DNA of 64,000 bases from Microvirga antarctica (GTDB lineage Bacteria; Pseudomonadota; Alphaproteobacteria; Rhizobiales; Beijerinckiaceae). The stretch is taken from contig NZ_JAGEMM010000008.1 in the NCBI RefSeq assembly GCF_017921815.1, forward strand, positions 1 through 64,000, given 5' to 3'. The position numbers were made by a program, and so were the translations under genes. Shown here piece by piece: positions 9,885-18,527 of the stretch. The notes under the pieces were generated by a model. It ran no database searches. It was not told where the DNA came from and was given only the letters and a program-made list of their open reading frames with translations. How positions within the stretch are numbered: position 1 is the first letter of the stretch; the number at the start of each line of letters is the position of its first letter.

Positions 9885-10832
9885 TCAGGTCCGGATCTCG
9901 GCACGGGCTTCCTTGAGGTGGGTGTAGCCGCCCACGACGCCTTCGTTCTGCCAGCGCTCCACCGAGAGCCGGGCGATCTCGTCGAGCGAGGTGAATTCCA
10001 CGTCGCCAAAATCCGCGAAGGTGCGCGAGGGATCGAGCAGGATCGACGGCGCATCGTCGGGTCCGAGCGGCTTCACCTCGGGCTCCGGATAATCGTTGAT
10101 CTTCATGGCCTTCACGACCGCGTCGTAAAGCTCCTTGATGGCCACGTCCTTGCCGGACGAGAAGTGGTAGGTGCCGTGTCCCTTGCCCTGCGCCGCCTCG
10201 ACCACGACCTTGGCGAGATCACCCGCGAAGCAGAAGTCGCGGCGCGCGGGCGTGATGAAGCATTTCTGCCCCTTCGACAGACGGCCGTAGAAGATCGGCA
10301 GCGGACCGGACACGTTGCGCGGGCCGATGACGTTGGCGAGGCGGAACGTGACCCAGTCGACGCCCGAGAACTGCACGTAATGCTCGCCCGCGGTCTTCGA
10401 GATCGCATAGCTCGAATTGACCGGATTGATCGGGTGATCGAGCCGGATCGGCTGCTGGATCGGCTTGGTGCCGTAGCAGAGCGCGGTCTGGAAATAGATC
10501 AGCCGGTCGACCTTGTGGACCTTGCAGGCCTTGGCGATGTTGGCCGTGCCCACCGCGTTGACGGCAGCATCGGATTCCCAGTCGTCGGGGTCCTTGTAGG
10601 AGGCCGCCGTGTGCACGACCACGTTCGGCTGGAACTCGCCGAAGAGACGATCGACGAGGGCGCCGTCGACGATGGTGTCCTCGATGAGCGTCAGGTTGGG
10701 ATGGCTCGTCAGGTTGTCGCGACGGCCGGTCGCGAAATTGTCGATGGCCATGACCGTGTCGCCACGGGCAAGGAACATATCGACCACCGTCGAGCCGACC
10801 TGGCCTGATCCGCCGGTTACGAAGACTTTCAT
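9885..10832 (-). CDS. NAD-dependent sugar epimerase (extended SDR)
   Basis: Encodes 315 residues with GGSGQVGSTVV, DNFATGRRDNL and catalytic YAISK, plus a threonine three positions downstream of the QTALCYG strand. It is paralogous to the gene at 8935-9873 and lies between it and the AsnB-type gene (15 nt after the latter). It probably epimerises or dehydrates a nucleotide sugar for the ABC-exported polymer. The pair may form a heterodimer or act sequentially; the sequence cannot decide. Confidence 0.87.
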   Translation of the reverse strand: MKVFVTGGSGQVGSTVVDMFLARGDTVMAIDNFATGRRDNLTSHPNLTLIEDTIVDGALVDRLFGEFQPNVVVHTAASYKDPDDWESDAAVNAVGTANIAKACKVHKVDRLIYFQTALCYGTKPIQQPIRLDHPINPVNSSYAISKTAGEHYVQFSGVDWVTFRLANVIGPRNVSGPLPIFYGRLSKGQKCFITPARRDFCFAGDLAKVVVEAAQGKGHGTYHFSSGKDVAIKELYDAVVKAMKINDYPEPEVKPLGPDDAPSILLDPSRTFADFGDVEFTSLDEIARLSVERWQNEGVVGGYTHLKEARAEIRT

Positions 10833-10847
10833 GTCACATCCCTGAAT

Positions 10848-12785
10848 TTACTGGGCCGCGCTCAGCTGCGGCGGTGTTTCGTCAACCATGCGCTTATACT
10901 CTGCGGCACGGTCGTGGAAGATCTGATGCCACAATTCCAGGCTCAGCAGACCCCAGGTCTTGCGCGAGAAGCGCTCGGCCTTGTCGAAGTTGCCCAGAAT
11001 GACATCCGTGTTGAAGTACGGCCGCGAGCGGTTCTTCTGCGTCTGGAAGATATCCATGGCAAAATCGTGCAGCTCGCCCGAAAACCACTCTTTCAGCGGA
11101 ACGGGGAAGCCCATCTTGTCGCGACGGTTCATCAGTTGCGGCGGCAGTTCGCGGCTGAAGGTGGACTTGAGGAAGTGCTTCATCTGCCCGCCCTTGAACT
11201 TGATGTCGGCCGGGATGGTGGCGGCGAATTCGACCACCGAGTGATCGAGCAGGGGCACACGCGATTCAAGGCCATGGGCCATCGACATGCGATCTTCCAC
11301 CTGCAGGAGCGCCGGCAGCAGGCACTTGAAATCGAAATGGGTCATGGAGTCGAAATAGGCTTCCTTGCGGACATTCCGCTCGGAATTGAAGATCGACTGG
11401 AACCGGCCGAAGACCGCGCTGCGGTCGAGCGACGACCAGTCGACCTCGTTCTCGAGGTCGGTCGAGCGGTCGATGAGGCGGAAGTAACGCTCGTCGATCG
11501 GACCGAACAGGCCCTTTGAGAAGAGCTGCCGAATCAGCGGCTTGTATTCCTGCAGGACCGTCAGATGCGGGATAATGGATTCCGGCGTGACGACGAAATT
11601 GCCGTTGCGGTGGTTGCCGTCGATGGCCGAACTGATCGCCTGTTCGAAATACGCGATGAGGTAGCGGGCATAGCCGCCGAAGATCTCGTCACCGCCCTGC
11701 CCGCCCAGCACGACCTTCACATGCTCGGCCGCAAGCTTCGACACCATGTATTGCGGAAACGAGCCGGGACCGGCCACAGGCTGGTCGAGGTGGTAGATGA
11801 CCTTCTCGATGGAATTCTGGAAATCGGACGCCGTGATGTCGATCTGGTGCAGATCGAACCCGGCCTGCTTGGACACAGCCTCCGCGTAGGGGCTCTCGTC
11901 ATAGCCCGGAAACTCGGTGAACTTTCCGTGGAACCCGACCTTGCCTGAGGCTTCCTCGCGGCCGGCCAGAATGGCGATCAGGCTCGAATCGATGCCGCCC
12001 GACACATAGGCGCCGACGGGGACGTCGGAGCGCAGGTGGACCGCGACGGAATCCTCCATGATCCCGGCCATCCGCTCCTCGAACCATTTCGGCGTGTGGT
12101 CGAAATCCACGTTGTAGTGGACGTCCCAATAGCGCCGCACCCGGATCTCACCGTTTTCCACGATGATGGCGTGGCCGGGAAGCAGGACATGGACATGTTT
12201 GAAGAGGCTGCGGTCACCGATCGTGTACTGGAAGGTGATGTATTCGCTGAGCGCCTCCGGATCGGTGGCGATTTCCGGCAGCACCGGCAGCAGCGCCTTG
12301 ATCTCGGACGCGAAGTAGAAAACACCATCGACGACGGCATAATAGAACGGCTTGATGCCGAACCGGTCGCGGGCCGCGAAGAGGCGGTCGCCGTCCCAGA
12401 TGGCGAAGGAGAACATACCGCGCAGGTGATCCAGGCAATCGGCGCCCCAGCGGTCGTAGGCCGCGAGGATCGTCTCGGAATCGGAGCGCGAGCGGAAATT
12501 CCACGAGCCTTTGAGCTCGTCCATCAGCTCCAGGTAGTTGTAGATCTCGCCGTTGAAGGTCAGGACCGCCCCGCTCGGGGCCGTCATCGGCTGATGGCCG
12601 GATTCGGAGAGATCGATAATCGAAAGACGGCGATGGGCGAGGCCGCAGATGTCGTTGGGCGCATGCCAGAAGCCGCGGCCGTCCGGCCCGCGGTGCGCGA
12701 TCAGGTTACTCATCGCCCCGAGGACGGATGACAGGTTCTTGATCGGTGTCCGGTCTAGGGCAACCGCCCCGGCAATTCCACACAT
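10848..12785 (-). CDS. AsnB-type glutamine amidotransferase (asparagine synthase family) in glycan cluster
   Basis: Encodes 645 residues. MCGIAGAV puts the glutaminase nucleophile Cys right after the initiator Met, HRGPDG and NGEIYNYLEL follow, and SGGIDSS is the pyrophosphate loop of the synthetase domain, so both half-reactions look intact. Family members make asparagine, but homologues inside O-antigen loci (for example WbpS in Pseudomonas) amidate uronic acids to uronamides. With a second AsnB-type gene upstream and three SDRs downstream, I infer sugar amidation rather than asparagine supply. It lies 111 nt after the second amidotransferase gene and 15 nt before the SDR. Confidence 0.9.
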   Translation of the reverse strand: MCGIAGAVALDRTPIKNLSSVLGAMSNLIAHRGPDGRGFWHAPNDICGLAHRRLSIIDLSESGHQPMTAPSGAVLTFNGEIYNYLELMDELKGSWNFRSRSDSETILAAYDRWGADCLDHLRGMFSFAIWDGDRLFAARDRFGIKPFYYAVVDGVFYFASEIKALLPVLPEIATDPEALSEYITFQYTIGDRSLFKHVHVLLPGHAIIVENGEIRVRRYWDVHYNVDFDHTPKWFEERMAGIMEDSVAVHLRSDVPVGAYVSGGIDSSLIAILAGREEASGKVGFHGKFTEFPGYDESPYAEAVSKQAGFDLHQIDITASDFQNSIEKVIYHLDQPVAGPGSFPQYMVSKLAAEHVKVVLGGQGGDEIFGGYARYLIAYFEQAISSAIDGNHRNGNFVVTPESIIPHLTVLQEYKPLIRQLFSKGLFGPIDERYFRLIDRSTDLENEVDWSSLDRSAVFGRFQSIFNSERNVRKEAYFDSMTHFDFKCLLPALLQVEDRMSMAHGLESRVPLLDHSVVEFAATIPADIKFKGGQMKHFLKSTFSRELPPQLMNRRDKMGFPVPLKEWFSGELHDFAMDIFQTQKNRSRPYFNTDVILGNFDKAERFSRKTWGLLSLELWHQIFHDRAAEYKRMVDETPPQLSAAQ

Positions 12786-12896
12786 GGCAACTTAGCCCCG
12801 TTTCAGGTCGTCTTCAGGAGTCAGGCTCGCCGGCCCGTTGGGGCCCTCGAACACGTCACTTACCAGCTTGGCGAACAAAGTGCCAATTGGCCGGCG

Positions 12897-14798
12897 TTAC
12901 AACGAGATGTTGAAGCGCTCGCCCCACATGCCGAGATTGGCGATCCGCCAGAGCGAGAAGTCGACCTCGCGGCGCCCTTCAAGCATATCGCTGGCGAGCG
13001 CGCGAGTGCCTTTTTCGTCCAGAAGGCCGGGATAACGCTTGAGAGTGGTCTCTATTCCCTCGGTAATAAGGCCTTTCAGAGGCCCGCGGAGCCAGGTCTG
13101 CTCAGGCGTTGCAAAGCCGAGCTTGTCCCGGCGCTGACGCACGCTTTCCGGCAGAATGCCCTTCATGGCCGTGCGCAGGACCCTCTTCGTGTCGCCCCGG
13201 ACGATCTTGTGGCTGTTGCCCAACGCCAGATTGAATTCCACCAGCCGGTGATCGAGGAACGGCACCCGCGCCTCGACCGAATGGGCCATGGAATTGCGGT
13301 CCTCCCAGTGCAGCAGCATGGGAAGGTTGGACGCCATGGTCAGCACGAGGCACAGGCTTGCAATGTCGGTGATCTTGGGCAGCCCGTTGGTCTCGGACGC
13401 GATCTCGAGCACGGAGCGGGCAGGCCCCAGGGTCCGGAAGACGTCGGAATTGGTCCAGTCGTGGAACACCAGGCTCTGCCGCTGGCGGATCAGGAACGCG
13501 CGCATCTGCGGCGGCAGCAAAGGCGCCATGTAGCGCGAGATCTGGCTCGTGAACGAGACCCCGTGATACTGGCTGCGCTCGGCCATGGTCCGCAGCAGGG
13601 TTCCGTACTGGCGCTGCCGGATGAGATTCGACATGTAGTACATGTACCCGGAGTGATAGCCCGCGAGCTGCTCGTCCGCCCCCTGCCCGTCCAGCATCAC
13701 CTTGATGCCGACGCGCTTGGCCTCCTCGAACACGCACCATTGGGCAAAGATCGAGGTGGAGCCGAAGGGCTCGTCCTGATGCCAGGTGATGTCGGAGGCG
13801 CGCGCAAACACGTCATCGGGCTTGGGAAAGATGTAGTGCGGCAGGGCATTGGTCTGCGCCACCACGGTTTCCATGAACGGCTTCTCGTCAACGCTCTTCT
13901 CTGCGTAGCAGGCCGAGACCGTGTTGACCCTGGCGCCATTGCCCTCGCGGGCCAGCATGTCCGACATCACGCAGACAATGGACGACGAATCGAGCCCCCC
14001 GGACAGGCACGAGCCGATCGGAACGTCGGATCGCAGGTGCATCCGGATGGAATCCGTGAACAGCTCGTGGAAACGCTCCGCCGCATCGGCTTCCGATAGA
14101 TCGAGGCCGGAGGAAGCGGGGATCGCGTACCAGCGTCGCGGCGCGACCGATCCCGTGAATTGTCGTCCTGCCTCGATGCTCGCGCAACAGCCCGGCTGGA
14201 CCTGAAGCACGCCGTCGAACAGCGTCTCGGGGGTATGGTTGGTGACGCCGCTCGACAGGAAATCCCGCACCCGCGGCAGGTTCATGCTGCCCGACAGGCC
14301 CGGCAGACCGAGAAGCTGCTTGATCTCCGATCCGAAGGCGACCCCGTGACGGTTGGCCACCACATAGAGTGGCTTGATGCCGAACCGATCCCGCGCCGCA
14401 AACAACCGCTGGTCTCGCCGGTCCCAGAGCAGAAAGGCAAACATGCCGAGGAAGCGGTGAAGGCACTCCTCGCCCCACTCCGCATAGGACGCGATGAGGA
14501 CTTCGCTGTCGCTGTCGGACACGAAGACGTGGCCCTTCGCGCGCAGCTCCTCGCGAAGCTCGAGGTAATTGTAGATTTCGCCGTTGAAGACGAGGTGGTA
14601 GCGCCCGGACGGATCCGCCATGGGCTGCAAGCCGGCATCGCTCACGTCGATGATCGCGAGGCGGCGATGGCCGAGGGCGATGGGTCCCGATCGCGAATCG
14701 AATTCAGCCCAGCCGGACCCGTCAGGCCCGCGATGGGCGACGATGTCGATCCGCTTGCGATCGGGCGCGAAGCCGAGAGAGCCGTAGAGTCCGCACAT
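12897..14798 (-). CDS. Second AsnB-type glutamine amidotransferase
   Basis: Encodes 633 residues with the N-terminal nucleophile in MCGLYGSLG, HRGPDGSGW, NGEIYNYLELREEL and the synthetase loop CLSGGLDSSSIV. Glutaminase and synthetase domains are both full length. It is clearly divergent from its neighbour at 10848, so it is not a recent copy and could amidate a different sugar. It begins 2 nt after the stop of the glycosyltransferase at 14800, so it is probably translationally coupled to it. Confidence 0.9.
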   Translation of the reverse strand: MCGLYGSLGFAPDRKRIDIVAHRGPDGSGWAEFDSRSGPIALGHRRLAIIDVSDAGLQPMADPSGRYHLVFNGEIYNYLELREELRAKGHVFVSDSDSEVLIASYAEWGEECLHRFLGMFAFLLWDRRDQRLFAARDRFGIKPLYVVANRHGVAFGSEIKQLLGLPGLSGSMNLPRVRDFLSSGVTNHTPETLFDGVLQVQPGCCASIEAGRQFTGSVAPRRWYAIPASSGLDLSEADAAERFHELFTDSIRMHLRSDVPIGSCLSGGLDSSSIVCVMSDMLAREGNGARVNTVSACYAEKSVDEKPFMETVVAQTNALPHYIFPKPDDVFARASDITWHQDEPFGSTSIFAQWCVFEEAKRVGIKVMLDGQGADEQLAGYHSGYMYYMSNLIRQRQYGTLLRTMAERSQYHGVSFTSQISRYMAPLLPPQMRAFLIRQRQSLVFHDWTNSDVFRTLGPARSVLEIASETNGLPKITDIASLCLVLTMASNLPMLLHWEDRNSMAHSVEARVPFLDHRLVEFNLALGNSHKIVRGDTKRVLRTAMKGILPESVRQRRDKLGFATPEQTWLRGPLKGLITEGIETTLKRYPGLLDEKGTRALASDMLEGRREVDFSLWRIANLGMWGERFNISL

Positions 14799-14799
14799 G

Positions 14800-16020
14800 C
14801 TAGGAACGATACCCTTTCACGAGAGCCGAGCAGCGAGCCACGAGCTTCTCGCCTTCGGTCTCCCAATTGAGCTGACGCGCCGCCGCCAACGCGTTGCGCT
14901 TGTAACAATCAATCGTCGCAGGGTCGAGCGCGTTGATCTGCGCCGCGATTGCCTCAGGCGAGAGCCCTTCCACAAGGCCTCCGAGGTCGTGCCGGCGAAC
15001 CAGCCGCGCCATTTCCGGCAGGTCGGACACGCACAGGGCAAGCCCGGCCATCACATACTCGAAAAACTTGTTGGGCAGGGCGAAGCGGTTGTGGCGGGAA
15101 TAACCGGGCAGGATGAAGAGGCCCACATCGAACGCGTTCGCCTCGCGCACAAGCTCCGTCATGGGAACCGCCGGAACAAGCCGGACCCGGTCGCCGAGGC
15201 CTGCGGCGGCGATCCGGCGCTCCAGATCGGCCCGATAGGAATCGGATGCCGGGCCGCGGATCGTCAAATCAAACTCGGGCCGCCACAGGGCGACACTCTG
15301 GATGGACGCCTCAAGCCCCCGCCCCGGCGCGACGATCCCGTGATACAGCACGCGGATCCGGCCCTCGGTCGGGCGAAAGGGCATGTCCTGGAAAGAGGGG
15401 GTGTTGCAGACCACCATGGGGCGCTCCTTGGGCCCATAGAGGGCCTGAAGTCGCTCCGCGATTCCCTCGGACACACAGGTGACAAGCGCTGCCGCTCGGA
15501 TGCCCGGCCCCTCCAGCGCCATGACGAAGGGCCTGTGCAGAAACCGCCAGGCCCACCGCTCAGCGAATTCATCGGCGGCCAGCTCATGGGTGTCGTACAC
15601 CACGAGGCCGCCCTGTTCGGCCGCAAGGCGGCGGGCGATGGGAAGAACCGTCCAGTCATTCGCCAGCCAGATGTCGGGCTTTACCCTGGTCGCGCGCTCG
15701 TAGAGGCTAGCGTAACGCGCATTGCGCGCCCAATAGGTCGCTTCCGCGGCCCCCGGGGAGAGGCGCGCCCGCTGGGACGCAAAGGCCCGGCTGGCCACGC
15801 CTCTCACGCGGTTCAAGGCGCTTCCAGGCGGGCGCGACCAGTCGAGGGCGGGCGTGTGATCGTCCACGGGCCAGGCCGGTGGGTTGGAGAGGGCGCCGGA
15901 GAGACCGATCCCGACCACATCCCAGCCGGCCTTCGCGAACGCATCGCCCTGGCGCCGAACCCGCGGATCGTCTGCGATGGCCGACAACGAGAGCAATCCA
16001 ATAGTTCGACGGTCTGTCAC
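14800..16020 (-). CDS. GT4-family glycosyltransferase
   Basis: Encodes 406 residues with the two-Rossmann GT-B layout: VVYDTHELAADEF in the middle, YHGIVAPGRGLEASIQ opening the donor-binding half, and ALPNKFFEYVMAGLALCVSDLPE carrying the second acidic motif of GT4. It probably transfers a nucleotide-activated sugar onto the growing polymer at the cytoplasmic face. It is the first gene of the minus-strand run that continues through the two AsnB-type genes and three SDRs down to 7852. Confidence 0.9.
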   Translation of the reverse strand: MTDRRTIGLLSLSAIADDPRVRRQGDAFAKAGWDVVGIGLSGALSNPPAWPVDDHTPALDWSRPPGSALNRVRGVASRAFASQRARLSPGAAEATYWARNARYASLYERATRVKPDIWLANDWTVLPIARRLAAEQGGLVVYDTHELAADEFAERWAWRFLHRPFVMALEGPGIRAAALVTCVSEGIAERLQALYGPKERPMVVCNTPSFQDMPFRPTEGRIRVLYHGIVAPGRGLEASIQSVALWRPEFDLTIRGPASDSYRADLERRIAAAGLGDRVRLVPAVPMTELVREANAFDVGLFILPGYSRHNRFALPNKFFEYVMAGLALCVSDLPEMARLVRRHDLGGLVEGLSPEAIAAQINALDPATIDCYKRNALAAARQLNWETEGEKLVARCSALVKGYRS

Positions 16021-16407
16021 GGCGGCCCGCTCTCGTGGTCCTGTCGGGCCCGCGCAGGCTTGTGTGCGAGGCCTTACCAGTCCGGCAACAGGTCGCGGCG
16101 GGACGGTCTTCCGACAAAAAGGAAGCCCGCGTTAAAACAAAAGACGCAAGGGGTCAATGAACCGGGCCAACAGCAGCTTGAGCCAGGGCGAGGATCCCCG
16201 CGGGTGACGGAGAGAAAGTCTTCCGATTGGCCCGCCTGCCGCCAGCAAGATGCGGAGATTTCTCGAATACTTGATCCTGCGTCGTAGGAGAACCCCCGCA
16301 AGGTCTTCGACGATTCTCTTTTTTCCAACAGCTAAGATAAATTGTTGTTTGCTTACGGCCAAGCTTAGTCTTGAGGGATGCCAGAACCGTGTCGGCGTCT
16401 TGTTGAC
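16021..16407. other. Intergenic region between glycan operon and GSR island
   Basis: About 390 bp of relatively AT-rich sequence (for example around 16310-16360) separating divergent transcription units. It should hold the promoter of the minus-strand glycan operon. A minus-strand frame ending near 16132 (LLLARFIDPLRLLF) overlaps it but lacks a convincing start or family. I see no other feature. Confidence 0.45.
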
Positions 16408-16432
16408 GGAACCATCCCCTCGCCCCGCGGTT
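16408..16432 (+). promoter_or_regulatory. Candidate EcfG-type promoter of the KGG-protein gene
   Basis: GGAAC, a 16-nt spacer, then GGTT: one mismatch in the -10 to the alphaproteobacterial general stress consensus GGAAC-N16/17-CGTT. It lies 34 nt upstream of the ATG at 16467, on the coding strand. Confidence 0.65.
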
Positions 16433-16466
16433 TCCAAAGCAGACTCAACCTCGAGGAGGGTTTGTG

Positions 16467-16661
16467 ATGACGACAGGTAGTTCGACTTCGAAGCGAGGCT
16501 TCGCGTCGATGGATGGCGATCGGCAGCGCGAGATCGCGAGCAAGGGTGGAAAGAGCGTTCCGGCCGAGAAGCGATCCTTTTCGCAGGACCGGGAACTGGC
16601 TTCCGAAGCAGGGCGCAAAGGCGGTCAGGCATCGGGCACCAACCGCCCAAACCAAGAATAG
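16467..16661 (+). CDS. KGG-motif stress-induced small protein
   Basis: Encodes 64 residues, very polar, with two KGG-type repeats: ASKGGKSV near residue 25 and AGRKGGQASG near residue 50. Such proteins are known as stress-induced or general-stress genes in many bacteria, though their mechanism is obscure. ATG 16467 sits 6 nt after a strong GAGGAGGG site; a GTG one codon earlier is too close. A near-consensus EcfG promoter lies upstream and a strong terminator follows, so it is a single-gene transcript of the stress regulon. Confidence 0.88.
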   Translation: MTTGSSTSKRGFASMDGDRQREIASKGGKSVPAEKRSFSQDRELASEAGRKGGQASGTNRPNQE

Positions 16662-16695
16662 GTCCGGACCGCCCCAGCGATCCGGACGAGCAATG

Positions 16696-16722
16696 AGGGG
16701 GACCTGCACGTCCCCCTTTTTG
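16696..16722 (+). terminator. Intrinsic terminator of the KGG-protein gene
   Basis: GGGGGAC pairs with GTCCCCC around a 6-nt loop, directly followed by five T residues. Confidence 0.88.
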
Positions 16723-16749
16723 CTGTCCGGGTGACGGATGGACGGTGTC

Positions 16750-17238
16750 TTAGACCTTGAAGGTGAAAGCCGCGTCGTCAGCAGATCGGATCGGATCGGT
16801 CTGCGCAGACAATGGCAGTGTCGCGGAACCCTCGGGAAGAACGACATGAGGCCACACAAGGCCGGCGCTCTCGAGGGCGTCTGCGAGGGATTGAGCCAAA
16901 GGAGCCTGCCGGGATGAGGTGTCGGGATCGGCAACGAGGCTGATGAGCCGGCGATCCTGCACCGTCGTGTGGCGGGACCCCGTCTTTCTGCGGTCCGTCG
17001 GCAGTTCCGGCCAATCGAGAGCACTTGCCAGGAGCAGAGCGTGGACAACAATGTTTTCTGCGTGTTCCGGCGAAGTCCAACTCTGAAGGCGAAGTTCCGC
17101 GAGTTCGATGGCGCGAGCCCGGTCGTCCGATCCGAAGGCCGCTCGCCCACGAAACACATCCATCACCGGCACCAACGACGGGTGAAGCAGCACAGACACG
17201 ACATCCGCGTGGTTTGCCTCCGAAACGTCTCCAGTCAT
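16750..17238 (-). CDS. Hypothetical protein, second gene of an EcfG-promoter operon
   Basis: Encodes 162 residues from ATG at 17238, preceded by GAGGAG at 12 nt spacing; the frame is open to 17271. The protein is mildly acidic and lacks a signal peptide or membrane segment, so it should be cytoplasmic. I recognise no domain. It starts about 20 nt after the stop of the 77-residue gene at 17258, and both would be read from the perfect EcfG-type promoter at 17532-17556. Codon use is like the neighbouring genes. A stress role is inferred from the promoter only. Confidence 0.6.
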   Translation of the reverse strand: MTGDVSEANHADVVSVLLHPSLVPVMDVFRGRAAFGSDDRARAIELAELRLQSWTSPEHAENIVVHALLLASALDWPELPTDRRKTGSRHTTVQDRRLISLVADPDTSSRQAPLAQSLADALESAGLVWPHVVLPEGSATLPLSAQTDPIRSADDAAFTFKV

Positions 17239-17257
17239 CGCGATGACAGTCTCCTCG

Positions 17258-17491
17258 TTACAGTGTCGCACCTCGCGCTGATCCTATGCCGGCCCCGGAA
17301 CCTGGAACCAGAAGATGGCGGCGAAGCATCAGCCGACACATTACACCGTCCTCGTCCTGCGTTGGAACCAATCCGCTAAAGACCAGAACAGACATTGTGT
17401 CGCCGGGCGGTGAACTTGACGCCAGCCTCGCGAACTCGTCGGGCAGATCCTCATGGCAGAGGCAAGCATCGATTTCGTTAGTGGCCGTCAC
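17258..17491 (-). CDS. Hypothetical small protein, first gene of an EcfG-promoter operon
   Basis: Encodes 77 residues from GTG at 17491 with GGGAGG 6 nt upstream. The frame is open to 17533, but that longer start overlaps the promoter -10 at 17532-17535, which argues for the internal GTG. The protein begins MTATNEIDACLCHEDLP and ends in a basic Gly/Ser-rich tail; no family is recognised. It leads a two-gene transcript with the gene at 16750-17238. Regulation by the general stress sigma factor is predicted from the promoter. Confidence 0.6.
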   Translation of the reverse strand: MTATNEIDACLCHEDLPDEFARLASSSPPGDTMSVLVFSGLVPTQDEDGVMCRLMLRRHLLVPGSGAGIGSARGATL

Positions 17492-17531
17492 ATTCACCTC
17501 CCAAGGCTTAGCCATTGTGCCGATCAAGGGC

Positions 17532-17556
17532 AACGTATGGTCATGGGGAGAGTTCC
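17532..17556 (-). promoter_or_regulatory. EcfG-type promoter of the hypothetical two-gene operon
   Basis: On the minus strand: GGAAC (17556-17552), 16-nt spacer, CGTT (17535-17532), a perfect consensus match. The GTG start at 17491 lies 40 nt downstream. Confidence 0.8.
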
Positions 17557-17639
17557 TGCTGCGTCAAAGCGCGCAGGCGCGCAAAAGCGCGCGGGGGACA
17601 CCCCGCACGCTTCTGGACACTTCTTACCGGGCTCTGGGA

Positions 17640-18284
17640 TCAGGGCTTCGGCGCAGGGGTAACCGGGGCCATGGGCGTCGCGGAGCCGCTGGTCGAGGTA
17701 GACTTGGTGCTGTCGCGATCCGTGTCGAACGCCGGAGCAGCCTGGAGCTCTGCCTTTGTCATCCGCAGGATGACCCGCTCCGGCTCGCCGTCATCGGTCG
17801 TGGCGGTCGTCGTCGTTGTGGTGGCGCTCGGCGCCGGAGCGTTGACCGTGCCGGTGGTCGAGCCGGTGGTCGTGACAGCGTTCTTCTTGGTCATGGCGCT
17901 GACCTGCTCGCGGGTCGCGAATTCGAGGGCCGCGAAGGGGACGGCGACGTCCTTTTCGCCGATGCCGAGAAACCCACCGACGCCGACAATAGCCGCTACC
18001 GTCTGGCCGTTGCGATCAAGAACGACGTCGTTGATATCGCCGACCGATTCATTGTTGGCGCTGATCACCTTGGTGCCGATCAACTCGGACGCCAGGAGCT
18101 GATGGTGCTCGATCTTGGTCATCACCTTTGTAGGAGCGCCCGGCATGGTGGCCGAGGGCGCAGGCGCCATCATGGTCGAACCGGGCATCGCTGGCGACGC
18201 CGAAGGAGCTGCGGGGGTCTGCGCAAGTGCCGGGACTGCAAAAACGGTCGCGAGAAGACATGCTGCGATATGTGTCCTGGTCAT
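17640..18284 (-). CDS. Exported PRC-barrel domain protein
   Basis: Encodes 214 residues from ATG at 18284, with AAGGAG 9 nt upstream. The frame extends to 18380, but a perfect EcfG promoter lies inside that extension. A signal peptide (TRTHIAACLLATVFAVPALAQ) is followed by an Ala/Pro-rich linker. The PRC-barrel comes next (about residues 70-140), with LIGTKVISANNESVGDINDVVLD and VAAIVGVGGFLGIGEKDVAVPF, and the tail is Thr-rich with repeats. PRC-barrel proteins of this exported type are common, stress-induced and often duplicated in rhizobia; the molecular role is unknown. Confidence 0.87.
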   Translation of the reverse strand: MTRTHIAACLLATVFAVPALAQTPAAPSASPAMPGSTMMAPAPSATMPGAPTKVMTKIEHHQLLASELIGTKVISANNESVGDINDVVLDRNGQTVAAIVGVGGFLGIGEKDVAVPFAALEFATREQVSAMTKKNAVTTTGSTTGTVNAPAPSATTTTTTATTDDGEPERVILRMTKAELQAAPAFDTDRDSTKSTSTSGSATPMAPVTPAPKP

Positions 18285-18347
18285 GGGGAGAACTCCTTCT
18301 AGAAAACAAAATAAAATGACGTCCGTGCGTGTCGCACTTGCCACTGT

Positions 18348-18372
18348 AACGGCGAAATTCTGAGATCGTTCC
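18348..18372 (-). promoter_or_regulatory. EcfG-type promoter of the PRC-barrel gene
   Basis: Minus strand: GGAAC (18372-18368), 16-nt spacer, CGTT (18351-18348), a perfect match, 63 nt upstream of the start codon. Confidence 0.82.
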
Positions 18373-18527
18373 CGGATCAATGCGATGCTGCGCAGCTATA
18401 TCGATATTTCTTAGGAGCCATAATAGCCAAGTTCATCCATTATTATCTTATAACGTACTATGGAATAATCCAAAAACACTCAGAAACAACAGTTGATTAG
18501 CCTTTGCTTACGCAAAGCTCCCAACGA

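Noticed and set aside
8263-9927. Long plus-strand frame opposite the SDR genes (554 codons)
   Set aside because: Antisense shadow of two real SDR genes in GC-rich DNA, with His/Arg-rich composition and no motifs. Similar long antisense frames at 5037-6524(-), 34289-35833(+) and 39778-40980(+) were rejected for the same reason.
16132-16650. Minus-strand frame of 172 residues ending RFIDPLRLLF
   Set aside because: It overlaps the KGG gene and its promoter on the other strand, its N-terminal half is Arg/Ser-rich shadow sequence, and there is no good start or family. A short C-terminal real gene cannot be fully excluded.
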